Origin: CAZHAX01 sp964530325 | GTDB lineage: Bacteria > Chloroflexota > Anaerolineae > B4-G1 | Reading direction: 5' to 3' | Length of the DNA stretch: 54,685 nucleotides | NCBI GenBank assembly: GCA_964530325.1 | Contig: CAZHAX010000019.1 | Coordinates: 1-54,685, forward strand | Shown: in pieces, positions 1 to 10,714 of the stretch | Layout: the number at the start of each line of letters is the position of its first letter | Numbering within the stretch: position 1 is the first letter of the stretch | Notes under the pieces: model-generated | Seen by the model: the letters and a program-made list of their open reading frames with translations, nothing else | Database searches by the model: none | Told to the model about the DNA's origin: nothing | Program-made: the position numbers and the translations under genes

Positions 1-26
1 TGAAGCCTGGGGACAGAACAAGCTAG

Positions 27-57
27 ACGGCGCTGGTCTCCCCGACCAGCGCCGTTT
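27..57 (+). terminator. Rho-independent-type terminator hairpin
   Basis: A perfect 12-bp stem (ACGGCGCTGGTC at 27-38 with GACCAGCGCCGT at 44-55) closes a 5-nt loop and is followed by TTT. It probably ends a gene lying to the left of the window. Confidence 0.6.
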
Positions 58-59
58 GC

Positions 60-77
60 GTACGATAGCCATCGTAC
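60..77. promoter_or_regulatory. Inverted repeat upstream of MalT-like regulator
   Basis: GTACGAT (60-66) and ATCGTAC (71-77) form a perfect 7-bp inverted repeat with a 4-nt gap, about 135 nt upstream of the LuxR/MalT start. It could be an operator. No function can be shown from sequence alone. Confidence 0.3.
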
Positions 78-212
78 AGCCCCAATGAAGCTTCGTGCAG
101 ACGGCCCCGGGCGCAGCGGCCATCATCCGGAGCTAGCAGGCTCAGGGAGTCACTCCGGCCGGCCACCTCCCCATTTCCAGCTACCCGCAAGCTGTGGTAC
201 GATTGTACTGCC

Positions 213-2906
213 ATGTCGACGCCCCTTCTGGCCACCAAGCTCTACGTCCCCACCGTCCGGCCGGACCTGGTCGCGCGGCGACGCCTCATCGAACGGCTGG
301 ACGAGGGCCTCCAGCGCAGGCTGACGCTCGTCTCCGCTCCCGCCGGATTCGGCAAGACAACGCTCGTCAGCGCCTGGGCGGCGGGCTGTGCCAGACCCCT
401 CGCCTGGCTCTCGCTGGACGAGGGGGACAACGACCCGGCCCGCTTCGCCGCCTACCTGGCCGGAGCGGTGCGGACTGTTGGCGTCGAGATCGAGGGCGAC
501 GTGCCGGCCGACGTGAGCACGCCCGCTGCTGCGGAGCCGTTCCTGACCGCGCTGATCAACCGGGCCGCCGCCGCGCCGGACCCCCTGATCCTGGTGCTCG
601 ATGACTACCACCTGATCACCGCCCAGCCCGTTCACGACGCGCTCGCCTTCCTGCTCGATCATCTGCCGGATAGCCTGCACCTGGTCATCGCCACGCGGGC
701 CGATCCGCCCCTCCCGCTGGCCCGGCTGCGCGGCCTGGGCCAGCTGACCGAGCTGCGCCTCTCCGACCTGCGCTTCAGCCCCCAGGAGGCGGCCGAGTTT
801 CTCCAGCGGGCCATGGGGCTCTCGCTTTCTGCCGACGACGTCGCAGCACTCTCCTCCCGCACCGAGGGCTGGATCGCCGGCCTGCAGATGGCGGCTCTTT
901 CTCTTCAGGGTAAGGAGGACGTCTCCCACTTCATCGCCGCCTTCACCGGCTCCAACCGGTACATACTCGACTACCTGCTCGAAGAGGTGCTGCGCCGCGA
1001 AGCCGACCAGGTCCAGCTGTTCCTGCTGCAGACCTCCGTCCTGGATCGGTTCTGCGCGCCTCTCTGTGATGCCGTTATCGGCGATTCGCAACCGGAGTCC
1101 CCGGCGGACGCTCGATCCGTCTTGGAGCACCTTGAAGCATCCAATCTGTTCATCCTCCCGCTCGATAGCCAGCGGCGCTGGTATCGCTACCACCGCCTCT
1201 TCTCCGACCTGCTCCGCCAGCGGCTGCAGCAGATGCATCCGCATCTCGTGCCGGGCCTGCACCACCGGGCGAGCGAGTGGTTGGAGCGGAATGACCTGGC
1301 GGGCGAGGCGATTGACCACGCGCTGGAAGCAGAGGATCTGGAGCGGGCGGCGGGGCTGATCGAGGCGCAAGCCGAGACAACCCTCATGCGCGGCGAGATC
1401 GCCACCTTCATGCACTGGATCGGTGCTCTCCCGGACGCTTTGCTGCGCGCCCGTCCGGGATTGTGCGTCCTCTATGCCTGGATGCTCCTCTGGCAAGGCC
1501 AGTCCCTCACGCTCATCGAGTCCCTCGTCCAGGAAGCAGAGCAGAGAGACGAGAGCGTGTCCGCACGGGTGACCGCCCTGCGGGGGGTGCTGGCCGGCCT
1601 CCGAGGCCAGACGGAGCTGGCCATCGAGCTATCCAGCCGGGCGCTGGAGAAGCTGCCGCCGGAGGATCGGTTCGTGCGCACGTTTGCCACCTGGATCCTG
1701 CGCGTGGGCCAGCGGGCCAGCGGCGACAGCAGCGTCGATGACCGTATACTCGACGACGTGCTCCGCTCGAGCCAGAGGACAGGCAACGTGATGCTCTCCG
1801 TCATGATACTATGCAACCAGGCCGAGCTTCTGATGCGGCAGGGCCAGCGCAGGGAGGCTGCCGCCACCTATCGAAAGGCGCTGCAGCTGGGAACCGACGC
1901 CAAGGGGCAGCGAATCCCCATCGCCGGCCAGGCGCTGATCGGCCTGGGAGAGCTGGCGCGGGAATCGGGCGATCTCGACTCAGCGGAGAGCTACCTGGCG
2001 GAGGGTATCGACCTGGCCGAGCAGTGGACGGAGGTCGGCCCTCTCGAGGCCTACATCTCCCTGGCCCGCGTCCGCTGGGCGCAAGGGGATCAGGACCGCA
2101 GCTGGGATGCGCTGCGCAAGGCACAGGAGCTGGCGGTGAAGTTCGATCTCACCGAGCTGGACGATCTCTCCGTGGCTATGTTCCAGGCCTGGTTCTGGGT
2201 TGTCCAAGGGGATCTCGAACCGGTTCAGCGCTGGGCCGAGGAACGGGAGCTGTATCAGTACGTCGACACGCCCCTGCACGAGGAGGCAGGGGATTCGGTC
2301 ACCCATCGCATGCGCAAGTACGAGCTTCTCGTCCTCGCCCGGCTGCTCACAGCCCAGGGACGATCGGCCCAGGCGCTGAAGCTGCTCGAGTCGCTGGTGC
2401 CCATAGCCGAGTGGCGCGGCCGGCCTGGGATGCTGATCGAGATCCGCGCCCTCCAGGGGCTGGCCCTCCAGGCTCAGGGGGATCTCGAAGGGGCGCTGGC
2501 CGCCGTCGAGCGCGCGCTCGCCCTGGCCGAGCCGGAAGAGTACGTGCGCGTCTTTGCCGACGAGGGGGAGCCGATGGCGGATCTGCTGCGGGAGGCGGCG
2601 AAGCGCTCCGTCGCTCCCGACTACGTGAGCCGGCTTCTCGCTTCATTCGCCCCACAGGAGCCGGAGGAGCCTGAACGCCCCCCTGCCCCAGCTCCCCCCA
2701 CCGCTGCGCTCGTCGAGCCGCTCACCGAGCGCGAGCTGCAGGTGCTTCGCCTTCTGAACACCCACCTCTCGAGCACGGAGATCGCCGAGCGGCTGTGCAT
2801 CTCGGTGAACACGGTCCGCTTCCACGTCAAGAACGTCTACCAGAAGCTCAACGTCCACCGGAGGTCGGACGCCGTTCAGCGGGCCGGCGAGCTCGGCCTG
2901 CTCTAG
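213..2906 (+). CDS. MalT-like LuxR-family transcriptional regulator (STAND ATPase)
   Basis: This 897-aa protein has the MalT architecture. An N-terminal NTPase carries a Walker A motif (SAPAGFGKTTLV, about residues 41-52). A winged-helix and helical tetratricopeptide-like middle fills about residues 330-800. A C-terminal LuxR helix-turn-helix (837-897) begins LTERELQVLRLL and contains the IAERLCISVNTVRFHVKNVY core. MalT proteins are ATP- and inducer-dependent activators whose repeat domain senses a ligand; the ligand here is unknown. The length matches the family (about 900 aa). The ATG at 213 is the first start of the conserved ATKLYVPTVRPDLV opening. It is followed by a terminator and then a separate promoter for the phosphotransferase cluster, which it may control (inference from position only). 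Confidence 0.93.
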   Translation: MSTPLLATKLYVPTVRPDLVARRRLIERLDEGLQRRLTLVSAPAGFGKTTLVSAWAAGCARPLAWLSLDEGDNDPARFAAYLAGAVRTVGVEIEGDVPADVSTPAAAEPFLTALINRAAAAPDPLILVLDDYHLITAQPVHDALAFLLDHLPDSLHLVIATRADPPLPLARLRGLGQLTELRLSDLRFSPQEAAEFLQRAMGLSLSADDVAALSSRTEGWIAGLQMAALSLQGKEDVSHFIAAFTGSNRYILDYLLEEVLRREADQVQLFLLQTSVLDRFCAPLCDAVIGDSQPESPADARSVLEHLEASNLFILPLDSQRRWYRYHRLFSDLLRQRLQQMHPHLVPGLHHRASEWLERNDLAGEAIDHALEAEDLERAAGLIEAQAETTLMRGEIATFMHWIGALPDALLRARPGLCVLYAWMLLWQGQSLTLIESLVQEAEQRDESVSARVTALRGVLAGLRGQTELAIELSSRALEKLPPEDRFVRTFATWILRVGQRASGDSSVDDRILDDVLRSSQRTGNVMLSVMILCNQAELLMRQGQRREAAATYRKALQLGTDAKGQRIPIAGQALIGLGELARESGDLDSAESYLAEGIDLAEQWTEVGPLEAYISLARVRWAQGDQDRSWDALRKAQELAVKFDLTELDDLSVAMFQAWFWVVQGDLEPVQRWAEERELYQYVDTPLHEEAGDSVTHRMRKYELLVLARLLTAQGRSAQALKLLESLVPIAEWRGRPGMLIEIRALQGLALQAQGDLEGALAAVERALALAEPEEYVRVFADEGEPMADLLREAAKRSVAPDYVSRLLASFAPQEPEEPERPPAPAPPTAALVEPLTERELQVLRLLNTHLSSTEIAERLCISVNTVRFHVKNVYQKLNVHRRSDAVQRAGELGLL

Positions 2907-2929
2907 GCGAATCGCACACTCCCGTCCCC

Positions 2930-2961
2930 GCCCCCCGTCCCGCTGGATGGGGGCTTTTCTT
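2930..2961 (+). terminator. Terminator after MalT-like gene
   Basis: A GC-rich stem (GCCCCC at 2930-2935 with GGGGGC at 2949-2954, extended inward by TCC/GGA with one bulge) is followed directly by TTTTCTTT. This is a good intrinsic terminator. Confidence 0.8.
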
Positions 2962-2996
2962 TGCCAACCACCCACCCGAACCACCCACTTTGGGGG

Positions 2997-3026
2997 GTGA
3001 CAACCTACATGGTTACGGGGTATACT
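2997..3026 (+). promoter_or_regulatory. Sigma70-type promoter for the phosphotransferase cluster
   Basis: GTGACA (2997-3002), an 18-nt spacer and TATACT (3021-3026) lie just after the previous terminator. They are 30 nt before the GTG of the 89-aa gene, so the downstream genes form a new transcription unit. Confidence 0.65.
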
Positions 3027-3055
3027 GGGGGCGCAAAGGACCAAGGAGATAGGAC

Positions 3056-3325
3056 GTGGCTGATCAGACGGGCGACTTCGACGAGCGAGCGGTCTACCAG
3101 ATCACAGTGCAGGGAAAGCTGGACGAGCACTGGTCGGATTGGTTCAGCGGCCTGGCGGTCCCCGTGCTCAACGGAACCGGCGACCCGCCGTTCACCACGC
3201 TGGTCGGCCCCATGGACCAGGCCGCCCTGCGCGGCATACTGTGCAAGCTCTGGGATCTGAACCTGACGCTCGTCTCCGTCCGCCGCGTGGGCACGGGCAG
3301 CACGAAGGAGGCAGAGAATGGCTGA
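3056..3325 (+). CDS. Small conserved hypothetical protein (89 aa)
   Basis: It starts at GTG 3056 behind AAGGAG (3043-3048). The protein has a YQITVQGKLDEHWSDWF opening, a GPMDQAALRGILCKLWDL segment and ends in a strand LTLVSVRRV. That pattern resembles a widespread small uncharacterised family that I recognise only by its 'VQG.LD..WS.WF ... DQAAL.G.L' signature. It has no signal peptide, membrane span or catalytic motif. Its stop overlaps the start of the headless phosphotransferase by 8 nt, which implies translational coupling and perhaps a partner role. No function is assigned. Confidence 0.82.
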   Translation: MADQTGDFDERAVYQITVQGKLDEHWSDWFSGLAVPVLNGTGDPPFTTLVGPMDQAALRGILCKLWDLNLTLVSVRRVGTGSTKEAENG

Positions 3326-4940
3326 GAAGCAGGGATTCGACCCAGTTACAGGCGCCTGGAACGACAGCCTGACCGGAGATTTCCTCTGGTCGCGCAACAA
3401 CTTCGGGGAAGGCCGGCCGGACGTGATGAGCCCCTTCACCTACTCGCTCAGCGAGAAGGTCTGGAGCATGGTCACCTTCCTGCCGGGCTACAGCATGTCC
3501 GGCAACATCTGCGGCCGCTACTATGCCAACGTCAGCGTCAGTGTGTCGATGCTGACCGCGCTGGGCAAGAGCCTGGACGACGCTCTCGAGCAGACGAAGG
3601 GCATGTTGGGCAACGTGCCGGAAGGACTAGAGGTCCCAACGATACCCCTATCCCGGTGGACCATGATCACGGCAATGCCCCGCATGATCAAGGCCGGCCT
3701 CAACGAGAAGCGCGGCGCCGGCAAGGTGCCCCAGTTCCTGGCAACGAACAAGAGCCGCTGCCGGGAGATGCGCCGCCGTATTGGGGAGATGCAGACCCCA
3801 GAAGAGCTGATCGCCTTCTTCCACCAGGAGCTGATCGACTGGCTGCTCGATGCCATGTGGATCGTGGCCGGCGGTGCCGCGCCTCTCGAGACGAAGATGA
3901 AGCTGAAGAAGGAGCTGGACGAGCTGGTCGGCGAGGCGGACGCCAACGCCCTCTTCTCCGGCCTGAGCAGCGAGGAGGATCTGCTGGCCTCTCTGGGGCC
4001 GGTGGTCGGCCTGGCCCGCCTGGCGCAGGGCAAGATGAGCCGCGCCGAGTACGTGGAAGCCTACGGCCATCGTGGGCCGCACGAGGCGGAGGTTTCCCTG
4101 CCCCGCCCGGCCGAGGATCCCGCCTGGCTGGACGACCAGCTAGCGGACTACGAGAAGGATCCTGTCGATGTGGACGCCCTCCTGGCCAACCGGCGCGCCG
4201 ATTTCGAGGCCGCCTGGCAGCGGCTCAAGGCCCGCTACCCGGAGAAGGCGCCCAAGCTGCGCCGCCAGATCGACCAGGTCGCTCCGGCCGCCCGCATGCG
4301 CGAGGCGGTCCGCGACGAGGCGACCCGCTTCCTCTGGGTCGAGCGGGCCTGGGCCCTGCGCGCCGGCGAGCTTGCCGGCCTGGGCGACGACGTCTTCCTG
4401 CTGACCGTCGACGAGGTGCTCGACCTTCTGGCCGGCAAGCACGCAGCCGTCGGCTACATCCCAGCCCGCCAGGAAACCTACGCCCGCTACCGCGCCTTGC
4501 CACCCTACCCGATGATCATCCGCGGCCGGTTCGAGCCATTTGCCTGGGCTGCCGGTCCGAACCGGCGCGGCGACGTCTACGATGCCACCGCAGCGACGCC
4601 CCTATCGACGTCGAGCACGATCAGCGGCTTCGCCGGCGCGGCCGGCCGGGTCGAGGGTCTGGTCCGCCTGCTCGATGGCCCGGAGCAGGGGGAGCAGCTC
4701 CAAGCGGGCGAGATCCTGGTCGCCGTGACCACCAACGTCGGCTGGACGCCGCTCTTTCCGCGCGCCGCCGCGGTAGTCACCGACGTCGGCGCGCCGCTGT
4801 CTCACGCGGCCATCGTCGCCCGCGAGCTGGGCATCCCCGCCGTCGTGGGCTGCGGGGACGCGACCACCCGCCTGCGCAGCGGCGACCGGGTCCGCGTCGA
4901 CGGCGGGCAAGGAAGCGTGGAGATCCTGAGCAGTGACTGA
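3318..4940 (+). CDS. PEP-utilising enzyme with mobile (swivel) domain, lacking ATP-grasp domain
   Basis: This 540-aa protein begins where the central domain of rifampicin phosphotransferase-like enzymes normally begins (DFLWSRNNFGEGRPDVMSP, about residues 19-37). It keeps the family motif YGHRGPHEAEVSLPRP (about 248-263) and ends in a PEP-utiliser mobile domain (about 440-540) with the phosphohistidine motif GAPLSHAAIVAREL, catalytic His496. The roughly 300-residue ATP-grasp (PPDK N-terminal) domain that would phosphorylate that His is absent, so it should need one in trans. The full-length protein at 5016 is the obvious donor. A comparable split exists in phenylphosphate synthase (known for that enzyme; the analogy here is inference). 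The substrate is unknown. Confidence 0.88.
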   Translation: MAEKQGFDPVTGAWNDSLTGDFLWSRNNFGEGRPDVMSPFTYSLSEKVWSMVTFLPGYSMSGNICGRYYANVSVSVSMLTALGKSLDDALEQTKGMLGNVPEGLEVPTIPLSRWTMITAMPRMIKAGLNEKRGAGKVPQFLATNKSRCREMRRRIGEMQTPEELIAFFHQELIDWLLDAMWIVAGGAAPLETKMKLKKELDELVGEADANALFSGLSSEEDLLASLGPVVGLARLAQGKMSRAEYVEAYGHRGPHEAEVSLPRPAEDPAWLDDQLADYEKDPVDVDALLANRRADFEAAWQRLKARYPEKAPKLRRQIDQVAPAARMREAVRDEATRFLWVERAWALRAGELAGLGDDVFLLTVDEVLDLLAGKHAAVGYIPARQETYARYRALPPYPMIIRGRFEPFAWAAGPNRRGDVYDATAATPLSTSSTISGFAGAAGRVEGLVRLLDGPEQGEQLQAGEILVAVTTNVGWTPLFPRAAAVVTDVGAPLSHAAIVARELGIPAVVGCGDATTRLRSGDRVRVDGGQGSVEILSSD

Positions 4941-5015
4941 GCAAGCACTCGCCGGGTTCGAGCGAGGTGGACTCGATTCGATTCGACCTCCGAGTGGTGA
5001 GCAGGGGGAGCTGAT

Positions 5016-7634
<2,619 letters not shown>

Positions 7635-7642
7635 GCGCCGGC

Positions 7643-7693
7643 CACAGCTTGCGCACGGCGGGCAGCCGGGGAACCGTGGAGATCCTGCAGTAG
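7643..7693 (+). pseudogene. Relic of a third swivel-domain C-terminus
   Basis: Between the 872-aa gene and the MFS gene, the frame ending at TAG 7691-7693 reads ..RTAGSRGTVEILQ. This matches the last residues of the 540-aa protein (..VDGGQGSVEILSSD). At the DNA level, ACGGCGGGCA (7655-7664 and 4900-4909) and GTGGAGATCCTG (7676-7687 and 4917-4928) are shared exactly. This is best read as the leftover end of a deleted or recombined homologue. Confidence 0.6.
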
Positions 7694-7704
7694 GTAAGGA
7701 CCAT

Positions 7705-8907
7705 ATGGGTGCCAGTAATCGCCGCCGAATCGCCATTCTATCCTTCGCCCTCATCGTCGTGATGCTGGGCTACGGGATGGTGATACCGCTCTTCCCCTTC
7801 TACATCGAGATGATGGGGGCCGGCGGCAGCGACCTGGGCCTGCTGGTCGCCACGTCCGCCTTCCTGGAATTGCTCTTCGGCCCGCTGTGGGGGAGCGTCT
7901 CCGACCGCGTCGGCCGCAAGCCGATCCTGCTTCTGGGTTTGCTGGGGTACAGCCTGTCGTCGCTCCTGTTCGGGCTGTCCACCGAGCTGTGGATGCTCTT
8001 CGCCTCCAGGGCGCTCTCCGGCGTCCTCTCGTCCGCAACGTCGGCCACCGCGCTGGCCTACATCAGCGACAGCACCTCGGAGCGGGATCGAGGCGGCGGG
8101 ATGGGCATCCTCGGCGCGGCGGCGGGGCTGGGGCTGATCCTCGGCCCGGCAGCCGGCGGCTGGCTGGGCAGCGACTCCCTCGCCCTACCCTTCTTCATCG
8201 CTGCCGGCTCCTCGCTGCTCGCCCTGCTGGTGGCCGCCCTCTGGCTCCCGGAGTCGCTTCCCGCGGAGGCGCGGGGGCAAGCGGGAAGGGTTAGGACCAT
8301 CGACCTGGGCAGCCTGTGGCGCGCGCTGCGCGGCCCGATCGGCCTGCTGATGTTCCTGCTCTTCCTGGTCAGCTTTGCACTGACCAACTTCGAGTCCATC
8401 TTCGGCCTCTACGCCGCGCAGGAGCTTGGATATGGCCCGGAGCGCGTGGGTACCATCCTGGCGGTGGTCGGCCTCGTCTCCACGCTGGGCAAGGCCATCC
8501 TCATCGGCCCGCTCACGAAGCGGTGGGGCGAGCCTCCGATCATCAAGGTCTCCCTGGCCGCAAGCTCGCTGGGATTCCTGGTTCTACTGCTGGCGACCAC
8601 CTATCCGGGCGTGCTGCTGGCCACGGGCGTGTTCATCCTCTCCAAGACGCTGCTGCGCACGGTGATCATCGCCCTCGCCTCGAAGCGGGCGACCTCGGGC
8701 CAGGGCGCCACGATGGGCCTGAGCAACTCCTTCATGAACCTGGGCCGCATCGTAGGGCCGCTCTGGGCCGGTTTCATCTTCGATGTCAACGTGGACTACC
8801 CCTATCTCAGCGGAGCGGCGATCATGCTCGTCGGCTTCGTCATCAGCCTCATCTGGGTCTCGCAGGAAGAGAACCAGCGGGAGCTGGAGGGCGTACCCGA
8901 GACCTGA
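7705..8907 (+). CDS. MFS transporter (drug-efflux type)
   Basis: A 400-aa protein with about 12 hydrophobic segments. It has the MFS motif A between TM2 and TM3 (GSVSDRVGRKPILLLG, about residues 63-78) and a G-rich TM5 segment with a motif-C-like GLILGPAAGGWLG (about 145-157), which is typical of proton antiporters. It starts at ATG 7705 with AAGGA upstream and is last in the phosphotransferase cluster. Export of the compound handled by the upstream enzymes is a reasonable inference, but no substrate can be read from the sequence. Confidence 0.9.
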   Translation: MGASNRRRIAILSFALIVVMLGYGMVIPLFPFYIEMMGAGGSDLGLLVATSAFLELLFGPLWGSVSDRVGRKPILLLGLLGYSLSSLLFGLSTELWMLFASRALSGVLSSATSATALAYISDSTSERDRGGGMGILGAAAGLGLILGPAAGGWLGSDSLALPFFIAAGSSLLALLVAALWLPESLPAEARGQAGRVRTIDLGSLWRALRGPIGLLMFLLFLVSFALTNFESIFGLYAAQELGYGPERVGTILAVVGLVSTLGKAILIGPLTKRWGEPPIIKVSLAASSLGFLVLLLATTYPGVLLATGVFILSKTLLRTVIIALASKRATSGQGATMGLSNSFMNLGRIVGPLWAGFIFDVNVDYPYLSGAAIMLVGFVISLIWVSQEENQRELEGVPET

Positions 8908-9258
8908 GCTGCGCCGAGGGCGGCGGCCACGCAGTGGCTTCCGCCTCTCCCCGAAGGCTGAGCTCCGCCCTGAAGCCGGCAGCAGCAAGCGCCCCCTCGC
9001 CCAGTGCGCGTCGAGCCACAGCTTGCTCCCCACAGCGGACCTCCATCTCCGCACCTCGTGTGGGATCACCGCCGCCCGCCTGCCATTCGATAGATACACC
9101 CGCTGGCTTGCCTTTGCTCCTGAGCTGTGATAGAGTACCTCCAGTCTGTCGGGCCGCCTCGCAACCAATCTGCTGAACCCCTGGCCGGACTGGGGGCGTT
9201 CTCGCTGAAAAGCCAGTAATAGGAGGGATTACCAACGAGAGAGCAGACAGCTGTTGCG
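8908..9258 (+). other. Intergenic region upstream of propeller protein
   Basis: No convincing coding frame is present in these 351 nt. The only element I can support is a promoter near the right end (9108-9136), plus a TAGGAGG run at about 9220 that sits too far (32 nt) from the TTG start to be its usual ribosome-binding site. Confidence 0.5.
9108..9136 (+). promoter_or_regulatory. Probable promoter for propeller protein
   Basis: TTGCCT (9108-9113), a 17-nt spacer and TAGAGT (9131-9136). The predicted leader to TTG 9259 is about 115 nt. Confidence 0.45.
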
Positions 9259-10542
9259 TTGAAGCCAGTTGGCCGTATCCTCCTTTCGACTCTGCTGGCC
9301 GGTCTACTGGTCATCCTGATCCTTAGTGTGGGCGCAGCGCAGAGCACCAGCAGCCTGAGCCGTATCACCGTCGCCTCCGACTCCAGCCGTGACAGCGCTT
9401 TTCCCAGCCCAGATGCCTCAGGGACCGTAATCGCCTTTCGCAGTGATTCCGACTTCCTCGGCCAGGGGATCCCGGACGACCAGTATGAGATCTGGCTCTA
9501 CGATACGAGAAGCTTGACCTACACCCGCGTTACCACGGCCTCGGATACCAACAGAGACAGCGACGATCCCTGGCTCAGCGCCGACGGCACCATCGTCGCC
9601 TTCACCAGCGATTCCGATTTCCTGGGCCAGTCCATCCCGGATGAGCAGACTGAGGTATGGCTCTACGACACGACTACGCTGACCTACACTCGCGTCACCA
9701 CAGCTTCGGACGCTAACCGGGACAGCCTGGCCTACCACATCAGCGCCGACGGCACGGTCGTCGCCTTCATCAGTGACTCCGATTTCCTGGGCCAGTCCAT
9801 CCCCGATGAACAGATGGAGGTCTGGCTGTACGACACGTCCACCCTCACCTACACGCGAGTCACCACTGCCTCAGCATCGGACCGAGATAGCTGGCAGCCG
9901 AAGCTCAACTCCGACGGCACTATCGTCGTCTTCCAGAGCGACTCCGATCTCCTCGGGCAGGGCGTTGCGAACGGCGAGAACGAGATCTGGCTCTACGACA
10001 CAGATACGTTGACTTACACGCGTATCACGACGGGAACTCCCGCGGGCCGAGACAGCAGTCAGGCCTGGATAAGCGAGGACGGGACGCTCGTCGCCTTCTC
10101 CAGCTACGCTGATTTCCTCGGCGAGGGAATCCCGAATGCCCAGGGTGAGATCTGGCTGTACGACGCTTCGACGTTGACCGTGACCCGATTGACGACAGCA
10201 TCCAGCGCCGACAGAGACAGCTACCTCGGCAGTATGAGTGCCGACGGCGCCCTGCTATCCTTCCATAGCGATTCCGACCTCCTGGGTGAGGGCGTCCCAG
10301 ACAATGTGTTCGAGGTCTGGCTCTACGACACGACGACGCTGACCTTCACCCGCATCACCAGCGCTACCGACTCCAGTCGGGGCAGCAGCAACAGCAGGTT
10401 GAGCCGCGACGGGACGGTTCTGGCCTTCAGAAGCGACTCCGACTTCCTTGGCCAGGGAATCCCGGATGACCAGGACGAGGTCTGGCTGAAGGCCATACCT
10501 CATCGCGTCTACCTGCCGCTCGTGCTGCGCGCAGCCCAGTAG
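9259..10542 (+). CDS. Secreted TolB/PD40-like seven-bladed beta-propeller protein
   Basis: A 427-aa protein with a signal peptide (MKPVGRILLSTLLAGLLVILILSVGAA), then seven repeats of about 55 residues with the pattern DGT.VAF.SDSDFLGQ.IPD.Q.EVWLYDT..LTYTRVT. Each resembles a PD40/TolB blade, so one closed seven-bladed propeller is expected. The C-terminus VYLPLVLRAAQ is a hydrophobic tail shared with the beta-helix protein at 47116 and typical of exported Chloroflexota proteins. The start is TTG 9259, because no ATG or GTG is in frame before the signal peptide. It is probably an extracellular or envelope protein; ligand unknown. Confidence 0.85.
   Translation: MKPVGRILLSTLLAGLLVILILSVGAAQSTSSLSRITVASDSSRDSAFPSPDASGTVIAFRSDSDFLGQGIPDDQYEIWLYDTRSLTYTRVTTASDTNRDSDDPWLSADGTIVAFTSDSDFLGQSIPDEQTEVWLYDTTTLTYTRVTTASDANRDSLAYHISADGTVVAFISDSDFLGQSIPDEQMEVWLYDTSTLTYTRVTTASASDRDSWQPKLNSDGTIVVFQSDSDLLGQGVANGENEIWLYDTDTLTYTRITTGTPAGRDSSQAWISEDGTLVAFSSYADFLGEGIPNAQGEIWLYDASTLTVTRLTTASSADRDSYLGSMSADGALLSFHSDSDLLGEGVPDNVFEVWLYDTTTLTFTRITSATDSSRGSSNSRLSRDGTVLAFRSDSDFLGQGIPDDQDEVWLKAIPHRVYLPLVLRAAQ
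9352..10488 (+). repeat. Seven in-frame coding repeats of about 165 bp
   Basis: Tandem units encode the propeller blades. The first is 159 bp, the next five are 165 bp and the last is cut at about 153 bp before the C-terminal tail. Neighbouring units share long near-identical stretches (for example those encoding SDSDFLGQSIPDEQ), which suggests recent internal duplication. Confidence 0.85.
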
Positions 10543-10552
10543 GCGCCCACTC

Positions 10553-10590
10553 TGACGGCGGCGGCCGCAGAGTCGCTGCCGCCGCCGTCA
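10553..10590 (+). terminator. Hairpin after propeller protein
   Basis: A perfect 13-bp GC-rich stem (TGACGGCGGCGGC at 10553-10565 with GCCGCCGCCGTCA at 10578-10590) and a 12-nt loop begin 10 nt after the stop. It lacks a T-tract, so it may be a weak terminator or an RNA-stabilising element. Confidence 0.5.
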
Positions 10591-10714
10591 GGACAGCAAG
10601 CCCCTGCGGCCTGCATAGTGGCGCTGCTCGGCTCGCTCGCCCTTTTTCCTTTCACGCGCGGAGCGGTAAGGGCGTTCCGGCGAGCGTGTGAAACCACGTG
10701 AGGGAGGGAGATCA

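Noticed and set aside
150..1496. 448-codon open frame on the minus strand opposite the MalT-like gene
   Set aside because: It is a mirror of the GC-rich third codon positions of the real gene; it has no RBS and no recognisable domain, while the plus strand encodes a clear regulator.
3656..4936. 426-codon plus frame inside the headless phosphotransferase gene
   Set aside because: An out-of-frame Arg/Gly/Pro-rich shadow of the real coding frame.
9352..10488. CRISPR-like or satellite repeat array
   Set aside because: The 165-bp periodicity keeps the reading frame and encodes propeller blades without unique spacers.
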